Positions 33,359-41,154 of a stretch of DNA of 64,000 bases are shown piece by piece; the first letter of the stretch is position 1; each line of letters starts with the position of its first letter. Below the pieces are notes generated by a model, which saw only the letters and a program-made list of their open reading frames with translations, had not been told where the DNA came from and searched no databases. The stretch spans positions 1 to 64,000 of the forward strand of contig JAXLST010000005.1 in assembly GCA_046330435.1 (NCBI GenBank). Direction: 5' to 3'. Origin of the DNA: Ga0077560 sp046330435 (GTDB lineage: Bacteria; Actinomycetota; Thermoleophilia; Miltoncostaeales; Miltoncostaeaceae). The position numbers and the translations under genes are program-made.

Positions 33359-36298
33359 TCACCGGGCGGGGGTGCGCACGACCCGGAACGGGATCACCCG
33401 CGTGGGCCCGCCGGTCACCGCGACGCGCACCCGGTACCGGCCCGCGAGACGGCGCGGCGCGAGGCGCACCGTGTTGGCGCCCTTGCGGCCCGCGACCCGC
33501 CGGGTCTGCACGGTGGCCCACGCCGTGCACGGCCGTCCCACCCGGGCCCCGGCCCGGCAGCGGCCCCGGGAGACGCGTCCGGCGACGGCCCGCTGCACCG
33601 TCACGCGGACGGGGCCGGCGGCGCCGAGCGCGAAGCGCACCACCGGCCGTGCCCCCGCGCGCACCCGCCGCGTCATGAGCAGGCGCCCCAGCGTGCGACG
33701 GGGCTTACCCGGCGTGGCGGGCGGCCCGAACACGCGTCTGAGGAAGACGTCGCGTGCCCCGTCCGTGCGGAGCCCGGTCCCGGGGACGTCCACGTCGGTG
33801 GAGAAGGCGACGTAGTCGAGGTCGGCGTCGCCACCCGGGGATCCCTCCGGCCCGAGCGGCATCGCCGCCAGCACGCCGTCGGCCCCATCCCCGCGGCTCG
33901 CGACGGTCACCGCCCCGCCGCGGAGGTCGCGCACGACCGTGAGCGCCGCGGCCGAGTCCAGCGCCGCCGGAAGACCCTCCGGGGCGACCGTGGCCGCGGC
34001 CCGGGTGCCGTCGTCGCTCAGGAGCACCGAGCTGCTGTGGGCGAACGTGGGCCCGGTGGACCCCAGTGGCAGGAGCGCGCCGTCGTCGACGCGGCGCACC
34101 ACGCCGTTCTCGAACATCCCGAAGTCGTCTCCGGCCTGGCCGTTGACGTATGCGACCACGGACCCGTCGCGGTCGAGCCGCGGCAGCCAGGAGTACCACG
34201 AGCTCGCGCCCGCACGGATGTCCGCGGGCTGGGATGCCCGGAGGATCCGCCCCGAGGGCCGGTCCAGCACGTAGACGTCGGGGAAGCCGTCCGCGTCGGT
34301 CGCCCCCAGACGGGCGGCGGTCGTGAACGCCACACGGGTCCCGTCCCCGGAGATCGCGGGCTGGTCGGCGGTCACATGCACGCCCGCCGGAACCGATGCG
34401 GGATCCAGCAGGGGCGTGACCGTGCCGGTCGCCGTCTCGGCGAGCCACAGCTGGCCGGGGACCGCGGATGCGGCATCGCCGGGGGCCGCGAACACCACGA
34501 ACCGGCCGTCCGGGGTGAGGTCGGGATGGTCGCCGCTGCCCGACGGGGCCGTGATGATGCGGACCTCGCCGCTCGCGCGGGTCCACACGGCGATCGCCGG
34601 GGTCCCCAGGGCGGGCAGGGAGACCGTGGTGCGGTAGACGACCGTCCCGCCGTCCGCGCTGATCGACGGGTGCGCCTCCGTGATGGAGCCGTCATCCGTG
34701 CTGATGAGGCGGGTCTCGCCGGTGCCGGTGTCGCGCAGGTACACCTCCGCCGCCTCCCACGGACCTCCGGTGAGGAGGTCGTTGGAGGATGTGAACACCA
34801 CGAAGCGGCCCCCGGCGCTCACGGTCCGCGTGGCACCGGACGTCGTCGCGTCGCTGGGGCCGCCGTGCAGCACCGCGAACGGGGCCGCCGCCGGGCCGTC
34901 CGGCCGCGACACCCGCACGAGGCCTCCACCCGCCAGGTCCCTGAGCCACACCTGCATGAACGCCGCCCCGCCCGCGAAGCCCAGGCTGGGATCCGTCCGT
35001 GCGAAGAGCATCCTGGTCCCGTCGCCCGAGAGGCCGGCGGCGCGCTCGGTGGTCGGCGGTATCGACATGGGGTCGTCCTCCAGGGACTCCACCGGGGTGG
35101 TGACGGTGCTCCCAACGTCCCTGGTGTAGACGTTCGTACCCGTCGCCCAGCCGGGCGTCGGCCCGCCGACGGCGGCCACGAACGCCACGCGGGAGCCGTC
35201 GTCGCTGATCGCGAAGTCGGCGGTGTCGCCCGGGGACAGGGTGGTGGAGCTGCCGTTCGCGACCGCCATCGGGAAGGTCTGCGCCGCCGCGAGACGGCGG
35301 ACGTAGACCCGGTTGATGGGAAGGAACCCCTTGATGCTGAACGCCCCCGTGCCGCCCAGGTTCGTGGCGTTGGTGGTGAAGGCCACGGTGCCCCCGTCCC
35401 GGGAGAGCTCCGCACGGGCCCCGGAGAACTGGTTCTGCTGCTCCCCGCCCGACCCGGTCGGCCGGCTGGCGTAGATGACGGCGCCGGACACCAGGTCCCG
35501 CACGTACACGTCCTCGTCCGATCCGGTGTCCGCCGCGTCGAGCGCCGCGCGGGTGACGAAGGCGACCCGCGTGGCGTCGCCGGAGATGGTGCCCCACGTG
35601 CCGCCGACGGCGGCCGTGCCGGGCCCGCCGGCACGGCTCACGAGCACGGTTCCCGGCTCCGCCCCGAAGCTGCGGACGTAGACGTCCTGGGCGTCGTCGG
35701 TGTCCTCCGGCACCAGGGCCGCCGCGGTCGTGAACGCCACGTGCACGGTGCGCGTGGCGCCGCTGCCCGTGACGGTCACGTCCGGATGGAACCCCGGGAT
35801 CCCGGTCCACACGGTGGGGACGCCGAGGGCGGTGACGGTCCCCCGGTCCCAGATGAAGACGTCCGAGAGCCCGTCCAGATCACCGGGCACCAGCAGGTTC
35901 GCGTCGCTCTCGAACACGACGACCGACCCGTCGCCGCTGATGCTCGGCGTGCGGCAGGGACGGTCGGCGGCCTCGGCACGCCCGACGCGCCGGTCGATCA
36001 CGACGGTGGTCTCCCCGGTGACATCCCTCAGGAAGCAGTTCCGGATGCGGTCGGCTCCCACGCTCGGATCCAGTCCGTTGGCGTCGGAGCGGAACACCGC
36101 GTGCGTGCCGGAGGCGTCCACGTCCCGTCCGGCCTCGACCACCGAGCCGTTCCCGAGGCCGTTGTACACCGAGAACGGCCCGAACCCGGGCGGGCGGCTC
36201 ACCAGCACCGTGCTGCCGGGCGCCATCTGGGCGCCCGCAGTCGCCGCCCCCGCGAGGAGCACCGCGGCGCAGACGCCCAGGCGGCGGATCACGTCCAT
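33359..36298 (-). CDS. secreted TolB-like beta-propeller protein with C-terminal beta domain
   Basis: The 979-residue protein opens with a signal peptide (MDVIRRLGVCAAVLLAGAATAGAQ) and carries many PD40-type repeats (SISGDGSVVVFESDANLLVPGD, ISGDATRVAFVTRAAL, AISGDGTRVAFTTAARLG). At the C-terminus (about 860-979) it adds a separate domain with strand-rich Arg/Val sequence (RARVGRPCTAWATVQTRRVAGRKGANTVRLAPRRLAGRYRVRVAVTGGP), like the C-terminal fibre-type domains of actinobacterial surface proteins. The downstream paralogue lacks this domain. ATG 36298 or the GTG just before it is the start. The pair shares repeat order and length and was probably formed by duplication. Confidence 0.83.
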   Translation of the reverse strand: MDVIRRLGVCAAVLLAGAATAGAQMAPGSTVLVSRPPGFGPFSVYNGLGNGSVVEAGRDVDASGTHAVFRSDANGLDPSVGADRIRNCFLRDVTGETTVVIDRRVGRAEAADRPCRTPSISGDGSVVVFESDANLLVPGDLDGLSDVFIWDRGTVTALGVPTVWTGIPGFHPDVTVTGSGATRTVHVAFTTAAALVPEDTDDAQDVYVRSFGAEPGTVLVSRAGGPGTAAVGGTWGTISGDATRVAFVTRAALDAADTGSDEDVYVRDLVSGAVIYASRPTGSGGEQQNQFSGARAELSRDGGTVAFTTNATNLGGTGAFSIKGFLPINRVYVRRLAAAQTFPMAVANGSSTTLSPGDTADFAISDDGSRVAFVAAVGGPTPGWATGTNVYTRDVGSTVTTPVESLEDDPMSIPPTTERAAGLSGDGTRMLFARTDPSLGFAGGAAFMQVWLRDLAGGGLVRVSRPDGPAAAPFAVLHGGPSDATTSGATRTVSAGGRFVVFTSSNDLLTGGPWEAAEVYLRDTGTGETRLISTDDGSITEAHPSISADGGTVVYRTTVSLPALGTPAIAVWTRASGEVRIITAPSGSGDHPDLTPDGRFVVFAAPGDAASAVPGQLWLAETATGTVTPLLDPASVPAGVHVTADQPAISGDGTRVAFTTAARLGATDADGFPDVYVLDRPSGRILRASQPADIRAGASSWYSWLPRLDRDGSVVAYVNGQAGDDFGMFENGVVRRVDDGALLPLGSTGPTFAHSSSVLLSDDGTRAAATVAPEGLPAALDSAAALTVVRDLRGGAVTVASRGDGADGVLAAMPLGPEGSPGGDADLDYVAFSTDVDVPGTGLRTDGARDVFLRRVFGPPATPGKPRRTLGRLLMTRRVRAGARPVVRFALGAAGPVRVTVQRAVAGRVSRGRCRAGARVGRPCTAWATVQTRRVAGRKGANTVRLAPRRLAGRYRVRVAVTGGPTRVIPFRVVRTPAR

Positions 36299-36308
36299 CA
36301 CCGCACAC

Positions 36309-36352
36309 TGAACCCCCCGGTTTGGCCGGTCAAGCGACGGCCGGGGGGTTCA
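36309..36352 (-). terminator. hairpin containing the fkbM-like stop codon
   Basis: TGAACCCCCCGG (36309-36320) pairs perfectly over 12 bases with CCGGGGGGTTCA (36341-36352), and a second short stem lies inside the 20-base loop. The stop codon of the leftward methyltransferase gene (36350-36352) is part of the stem. The hairpin also overlaps a possible TTGACC -35 box of the downstream propeller gene. Confidence 0.6.
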
Positions 36353-37279
36353 GGCGGCTGCGAGCTCCCGCACGTAGGCGGCGACCGCGTCACGGTGCTC
36401 CGGGCGCCGCACCAGCACCAGGTTCGCGTTGACCTGCCGGTCGCCGAGCGCGAGCAGGTCCTGGCGGGTGCAGGGCGTGATGGTGTGCCGCGGCTCGTTG
36501 ACCATCCACACGTCGTCGTAATGGCCGAACAGCAGCTCCACGAAGTCCCGCGGCTCGAACCCGCAGTTCTTCAGGTGCGACGGGACGAGCTCCACGAACA
36601 GGGCGGGGCCGTCCTCCGACAGCACCCGTTCGGCGCCGCGCAGGACGAAGCCGTCGTAGCCCTCCACGTCGACCTTCAGCAGGTCGACCGGGCCGACGCC
36701 GTTCGCCGCGGTGTAGGCGTCCACGGAGGTCATCGGGACCTCGCGGCCCTCCGCATTGCCCGCGTTCTGGGCGGACGCCGAGTGCGTCCCGATGCTCTGC
36801 CGGGACGTGTAGATCGTGATGGACCCCTCGCGCTCGCCCACCGCGCACTCCTCCAGGGTCACCCCCTCCGCGCCGTTCTGCGCGAGGTTCCGGCGCAGGT
36901 ACTCGAGGTTCTCCGGGATGGGCTCGAAGCTCACCACCCTGGCCCCGTCGGGGGCGGTGCGGGACGCCAGGCATGCGTACAGCCCGATGTTGCCGCCCAC
37001 GTCCACGATGGTGCGGCTCGACGCGGCGAGGCGCTCGAACAGGTCCAGCTCGATCACCTCGTAGAACCCGCCCACCAGGCCCGGCACGATCGTCGCGTCC
37101 TTCGTGGGGGCGGTGAGGCGCAGACCCCGGAAGTCCGCGGTCACCACGTCCCCCGTGTACCCGTACCGGAAGACCTTGCGGTACAGGAACCCGGTGAACG
37201 GCAGCCGCTGCAGCGGGGTGTTCGCCGCCAGGCGCCGTGCGGTCCTGATGACGCCCATCGCGATGGCCTGTCGGTTCAC
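36350..37279 (-). CDS. FkbM-family SAM-dependent methyltransferase
   Basis: The 309-residue protein has the FkbM core: TIVDVGGNIGLYACLASRTAPDGARVVSFEPIPENLEYLRRNL for SAM binding (residues about 95-140) and later VDLLKVDVEGYDGFVLRGAERVL and ALFVELVPSHL. Such enzymes O-methylate sugars or other small acceptors, often in glycan loci. GTG 37279 has GAGGGA 7 bases upstream; ATG 37303 would add 8 residues. It runs divergently from the double-domain GT2. A methylated sugar in the glycan is a plausible result, but the acceptor is unknown. Confidence 0.85.
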   Translation of the reverse strand: MNRQAIAMGVIRTARRLAANTPLQRLPFTGFLYRKVFRYGYTGDVVTADFRGLRLTAPTKDATIVPGLVGGFYEVIELDLFERLAASSRTIVDVGGNIGLYACLASRTAPDGARVVSFEPIPENLEYLRRNLAQNGAEGVTLEECAVGEREGSITIYTSRQSIGTHSASAQNAGNAEGREVPMTSVDAYTAANGVGPVDLLKVDVEGYDGFVLRGAERVLSEDGPALFVELVPSHLKNCGFEPRDFVELLFGHYDDVWMVNEPRHTITPCTRQDLLALGDRQVNANLVLVRRPEHRDAVAAYVRELAAA

Positions 37280-37342
37280 GTGCCGTTCCCTCGTCGCCGT
37301 CATGCCCGGGCCCGCGTGTTCGCGGCGGGCCGGGAGGGCCCC

Positions 37343-37348
37343 TAGAGT
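37343..37348 (+). promoter_or_regulatory. -10-like element TAGAGT, leaderless promoter for the double GT2
   Basis: TAGAGT ends 9 bases before ATG 37358. The overlapping minus-strand TACTCT at 37344-37349 faces the fkbM-like gene, so one short sequence may act in both directions. Confidence 0.4.
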
Positions 37349-37349
37349 A
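37344..37349 (-). promoter_or_regulatory. -10-like element TACTCT facing the fkbM-like gene
   Basis: Read on the minus strand, TACTCT gives a leader of about 55 nt to GTG 37279, including the GAGGGA ribosome-binding site. It overlaps the plus-strand TAGAGT by five bases. Confidence 0.3.
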
Positions 37350-37357
37350 CGCAACCC

Positions 37358-39238
37358 ATGGGACGGGACCGGGACGGGGACACGACCGGGGGCCACCCGG
37401 TGAACGGCACGAACGGGTCGGGGCCGGCGGCGCCCGTGCTGTCGGTGGTCGTCCCGAGCTACCGCCAGGAGGACACGATCGCTGGCAACATCGGCGAGAT
37501 CGTGTCCCGCGTGGAGGGCCTCGGCATCCCGTTCGAGGTGGTCGTGGTGAGCGACGGCAGCCCCGACGCCACCGAGCTGCGGGCCCTGGACGTCGACGAC
37601 CCGCGGGTGCGGGTCATGGGGTACGACCGGAACATGGGCAAGGGGTACGCCCTGCGCACCGGGTCCCTCGCCGCGCGCGGCGAGTGGATCGCCTGGGTCG
37701 ACAGCGACCTCGACCTCGACCCCGCCCAGCTGGGCGTGTTCATGGCGATGGCGGAGCGCGACGGCCTGGAGATCGTGGTGGGCAGCAAGCGCCACCCCGA
37801 TTCGGTGGTGGACTACCCGGCCCAGCGGCGCGTCAACTCCTGGATGTACCAGCAGCTGGTGCGCGCCATGTTCAGCCTCGACGTGCGCGACACCCAGGTG
37901 GGGATGAAGCTCTTCCGTCGCGAGGTGCTGGACGAGGTCCTGCCCGTCGTGCTGGTGAAGCGCTACGCCTTCGACCTCGAGATCCTGGCCGTCGCCCGGC
38001 GGTTCGGCGCGACCCGCATCGCGGAGGCCCCCATCCGCCTGGACTACCAGTTCAGCGGATCCGGGGTGAACTGGCGGGCCATCCTGCAGGCCCTGTGGGA
38101 CACCGCCGCCGTCTTCTACCGCCTGCGGCTGCTGCGGTACTACGACCGGCGCCGGGTGCTCGCCCACCGGCTCGCGGTGCACCGCCCGGAGGTGCCGCCG
38201 TCGGTGACGGTCGTGGTGACCCCCGGCGAGGACTGGCCCGACGCGCGCGACCGGCTGGAGCGGCTGCTTGACCGGGTGCCCGGCCGGCCCGTCATCGTCG
38301 TGCGGCCCGTGGGCCACGACCTGGCCGTGGACCGTCCCGGCGTGCGGGTGCACCACATGGACCCCGGGCAGGACGTCGCGGACGCCGTGGCGCGCGCCGC
38401 CGCGACGGCCGACACCGACGTGGTGGCGTTCATCGACCTGGACTCCCGCCCGACCCGCCACTGGCTGGACGCCGCCCTGCCCCTGTTCGGCGACCCGATG
38501 GTGGGCGCCGTTGCGGGCCCCACCGTCCCGGTGCTCACCGGCGACGACCGCACCGACGCCGCCGGGGTGCTGAGCGAGTCGCGCATCGGCGCGGCCGGCG
38601 CCCGGGTGCGGCACCACGTCGGGGCCGTGCAGGAGGTCGGGGAGTTCCCCCTGCGGAACCTGTTCGTGCGCAGCGAGGCCATGCGGCGCCTGGTGGACGA
38701 GGGCGTCGCCCTCGACGACGCGTTCTGCGCCCAGCTGCAGCGCCGCCTCGGGGTGTCGGTGCTGTGCAGCCCCGACGTGGTGGTCACCACCCGCCCCCCC
38801 GCGCTCTTCGGCCCGTACCTGGTGCGCCTGGGACGTCTGGGAATGGCCCGCGCGGGCCGCCGCGGCGCCGGCATGCGCATGCGCCACGTCCTGCCGGCGC
38901 TGTTCACGCTGGGCGCGTTCGCCGGGCCCCTGGTGCTGCGCCGGCCCGGGCGCCTGCGGCGCGCGTGGATCGCCGCCGCCCTGGTCTACACCGCGACGCT
39001 CGCCTGGTTCGGCGCGCTGCTGTCACTGCTGCACCGCCGGCAGCGCATGTCGGCGCTGGCCGCCGTGGGCGCGGGCCTCTCGCACCTGGCGTTCGGCACC
39101 GGGTTCCTCGCGGGGCTGCTGCGGCGCGCCGCCGGGCGGCGGCCCGCGGGGGTCACGCCCCCGCGGCCGACCCCGCCCGGGACGACAGCCGCGCCAGATC
39201 CGCGTCCACCATCATCTCGACCAGCCGCTCGAAGCTGA
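37358..39238 (+). CDS. double-domain GT2-family glycosyltransferase with C-terminal membrane helices
   Basis: The first domain (about 28-240) has GT2 features: LSVVVPSYRQEDTI, VVVSDGSPDAT, DRNMGKGYALRTG, the metal site WVDSDLDLDP and KRYAFDLEILAVARR. A second GT-A-like half (about 280-500) has VVAFIDLDSRP and EVGEFPLRNLFVRSEAM but lacks the usual nucleotide-binding start. It may add a second sugar or only bind. Helices at about 520-600 anchor the protein. The 3' end runs 86 bases into the convergent gmd gene. ATG 37358 fits the leaderless element; GTG 37400 is the alternative start. Confidence 0.83.
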   Translation: MGRDRDGDTTGGHPVNGTNGSGPAAPVLSVVVPSYRQEDTIAGNIGEIVSRVEGLGIPFEVVVVSDGSPDATELRALDVDDPRVRVMGYDRNMGKGYALRTGSLAARGEWIAWVDSDLDLDPAQLGVFMAMAERDGLEIVVGSKRHPDSVVDYPAQRRVNSWMYQQLVRAMFSLDVRDTQVGMKLFRREVLDEVLPVVLVKRYAFDLEILAVARRFGATRIAEAPIRLDYQFSGSGVNWRAILQALWDTAAVFYRLRLLRYYDRRRVLAHRLAVHRPEVPPSVTVVVTPGEDWPDARDRLERLLDRVPGRPVIVVRPVGHDLAVDRPGVRVHHMDPGQDVADAVARAAATADTDVVAFIDLDSRPTRHWLDAALPLFGDPMVGAVAGPTVPVLTGDDRTDAAGVLSESRIGAAGARVRHHVGAVQEVGEFPLRNLFVRSEAMRRLVDEGVALDDAFCAQLQRRLGVSVLCSPDVVVTTRPPALFGPYLVRLGRLGMARAGRRGAGMRMRHVLPALFTLGAFAGPLVLRRPGRLRRAWIAAALVYTATLAWFGALLSLLHRRQRMSALAAVGAGLSHLAFGTGFLAGLLRRAAGRRPAGVTPPRPTPPGTTAAPDPRPPSSRPAARS

Positions 39239-40136
39239 CCTCGGGCTCCCAGCCCAGCGTGGCCTTCGCCTTCGCCGGGTCGCCCACCAGCAGGTCCACC
39301 TCGGCGGGCCGCACGAACGCCGGGTCCAGCACGACGTGGTCCTTGGGGTCCAGCCCCGCGTGGGCGAACGCCAGGTCCACGAGCCGCTGCACCGTGTGCG
39401 TCTCCCCGGTGGCCACCACGTAGTCGTCCGGGGTGTCCTGCTGGAGCATGAGCCACATCGCCCGCACGTAGTCGCCGGCGAAGCCCCAGTCGCGCTGGGC
39501 GTCGAGGTTGCCGAGGCGCAGCTCGTTGGAGAGGCCCAGCTTGATGCGGGCGACGCCGTCGGTGACCTTGCGCGTCACGAACTCCAGGCCGCGGCGCGGG
39601 GACTCGTGGTTGAACAGGATCCCCGAGCTGGCGTGCATGCCGTAGCTCTCGCGGTAGTTCACGGTGATGTAGTGGCCGTAGCACTTGGCCACCCCGTACG
39701 GGCTGCGCGGGTACAGCGGGGTGAGCTCGGTCTGGGGGACCTCCCGCACCTTGCCGTACATCTCGCTGGAGGACGCCTGGTAGAAGCGGATCCCCGGGTC
39801 GACCTGGCGGATCGCCTCCAGCAGCCGCGTGACCCCGACGGCGGTGAACTCGGCGGTGAGGACCGGCTGGCTCCAGGAGGTCGGCACGAACGACTGGGCC
39901 GCCAGGTTGTAGACCTCCGACGGCTCGGACTGCATCAGCGCGGCCATCAGAGACGGCTGGTCCAGCAGGTCGCCCTGCACGAAGTGGATGCGGTCGCGGA
40001 TGTGCTCGATCCGGTCGTACGACTCGGTCGACGCGCGGCGGACCATGCCCCACACCTCGTACCCCTTGTCCAGGAGCAGCTCCGCCAGGTACGAGCCGTC
40101 CTGGCCGGTGACGCCGGTGATCAGCGCGGTGGGCAC
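39153..40136 (-). CDS. gmd: GDP-mannose 4,6-dehydratase
   Basis: Gmd converts GDP-D-mannose to GDP-4-keto-6-deoxymannose. The 327-residue SDR enzyme has ALITGVTGQDGSYLAELLL, YEVWGMVRRAS, AAQSFVPTSWSQP, the catalytic SSSEMYGKV and YGVAKCYGHY, and GILFNHESPRRGLEFVTRK, all diagnostic of the family. GTG 40136 is the only good start. It follows rmd by 5 bases in an operon, so the pathway leads to GDP-D-rhamnose or a related 6-deoxy sugar. Its 3' end overlaps the convergent GT2 by 86 bases. Confidence 0.96.
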   Translation of the reverse strand: MPTALITGVTGQDGSYLAELLLDKGYEVWGMVRRASTESYDRIEHIRDRIHFVQGDLLDQPSLMAALMQSEPSEVYNLAAQSFVPTSWSQPVLTAEFTAVGVTRLLEAIRQVDPGIRFYQASSSEMYGKVREVPQTELTPLYPRSPYGVAKCYGHYITVNYRESYGMHASSGILFNHESPRRGLEFVTRKVTDGVARIKLGLSNELRLGNLDAQRDWGFAGDYVRAMWLMLQQDTPDDYVVATGETHTVQRLVDLAFAHAGLDPKDHVVLDPAFVRPAEVDLLVGDPAKAKATLGWEPEVSFERLVEMMVDADLARLSSRAGSAAGA

Positions 40137-40141
40137 GTGTG

Positions 40142-41092
40142 TCAGTCCTCCTCGTTCATGACCTGGGTCCGCCACCAGTCCAGGGTGTCGGCGAGCGTCT
40201 GGTGCAGCGGGATGGTCGCCGACCACCCCAGTTCCTGCAGCCGTCGCGGTGAACCGTAGAGGTCCGGCTGCTCGCCCGGGCGCAGCAGGCCCGGGTCGCT
40301 CTCGACCTCCACGTCCAGGCGGGCGGCGGCGACGACGCCGTCCACCAGGTCCCGGATGGACACCGACGCGCCGGTGCATGCCAGGTACGGGACGTCCGGG
40401 TCCCCGTCCTCCAGGATCCGCAGGTACGCGCGCACCATGTCGCGCACGTCCGTGAAGTCGCGCCGTGAGGTGAGGTTCCCGAGCCGCAGGGTCACGCCGG
40501 ACAGGCCGTCGCGCTCGGCGATCGCGATCTGCCGGGCCACGTTGGGCAGGACGAAGCGGGCGTCCTGGCCGGGGCCCACGTGGTTGAAGGCGCGGACGCG
40601 GATGACCGGCAGCCCGTAGCCGATGCGGTACTGCAGGGCCGCCAGGTCGGCGGCCGCCTTGGAGGCCGCGTACGGCGACAGCGGCCGCATGGGAGTGTCC
40701 TCGTCCACCGGCAGGTCCTCCAGCGGCACCTGCCCGTAGACCTCGCCGCTGGTGATCACCACGGTGCGGGGCGGCACCTCCGCGGCGCGGACCGCCTCCA
40801 GCACGGCCATGGTGCCGTCCAGGTTGATGCGCCACGTGCCCAGGGGGTTCGCGAACGACGCGCCCACCGAGGAGGCGCCCGCCAGGTGCAGGACGCCCTC
40901 CGGGCGCACCGCGGCGACGGCCGCCGCGACGGCCGCTGGGTCGGTGATGTCCCCCCAGTGGACCTCCACGCCGGGCGGCACGGGCTCGTCTCGCCCCAGC
41001 ACCAGGCCGGCCACCTCGTGGCCCGCCTCCTGCAGGACGCGGGCGAGGTGATGGCCCACGAAACCGGTGATGCCCGTCGCCAGGATCCGCAT
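40142..41092 (-). CDS. rmd: GDP-6-deoxy-D-lyxo-4-hexulose reductase (GDP-D-rhamnose synthase)
   Basis: The 316-residue SDR enzyme has the NAD(P) motif GITGFVGHHL, HLAGASSVGASFANP, VITSGEVYGQV, catalytic SPYAASKAAADL and FNHVGPGQ. The LTSRRDFTDVRDMVRAY segment is the mark of Rmd, which reduces the Gmd product to GDP-D-rhamnose rather than the epimerising GDP-fucose synthase. Together with gmd it supplies D-rhamnose to the glycan. A TAGCTT element ends 8 bases before ATG 41092, so the transcript is probably leaderless. Confidence 0.92.
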   Translation of the reverse strand: MRILATGITGFVGHHLARVLQEAGHEVAGLVLGRDEPVPPGVEVHWGDITDPAAVAAAVAAVRPEGVLHLAGASSVGASFANPLGTWRINLDGTMAVLEAVRAAEVPPRTVVITSGEVYGQVPLEDLPVDEDTPMRPLSPYAASKAAADLAALQYRIGYGLPVIRVRAFNHVGPGQDARFVLPNVARQIAIAERDGLSGVTLRLGNLTSRRDFTDVRDMVRAYLRILEDGDPDVPYLACTGASVSIRDLVDGVVAAARLDVEVESDPGLLRPGEQPDLYGSPRRLQELGWSATIPLHQTLADTLDWWRTQVMNEED

Positions 41093-41100
41093 GGCGCCGG

Positions 41101-41106
41101 AAGCTA
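41101..41106 (-). promoter_or_regulatory. -10-like element TAGCTT, leaderless promoter for rmd-gmd
   Basis: TAGCTT on the minus strand ends 8 bases before ATG 41092, and no Shine-Dalgarno sequence lies between. Confidence 0.45.
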
Positions 41107-41141
41107 GCAGCGGGCCCGGAGGGGCTTGCCCCCCTCCGGTG

Positions 41142-41147
41142 TAGGGT
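41142..41147 (+). promoter_or_regulatory. -10-like element TAGGGT, leaderless promoter for UXS
   Basis: TAGGGT (context GTGTAGGGTCGG) ends 7 bases before ATG 41155. Back-to-back with the rmd element, it makes a 62-base gap with two leaderless promoters. Confidence 0.45.
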
Positions 41148-41154
41148 CGGTGCG

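Noticed and set aside
30735..36298. Internal repeats as a CRISPR-like or tandem DNA repeat array
   Set aside because: The repetition is at the protein level (propeller units) with diverged DNA, and no regular repeat-spacer structure is present.
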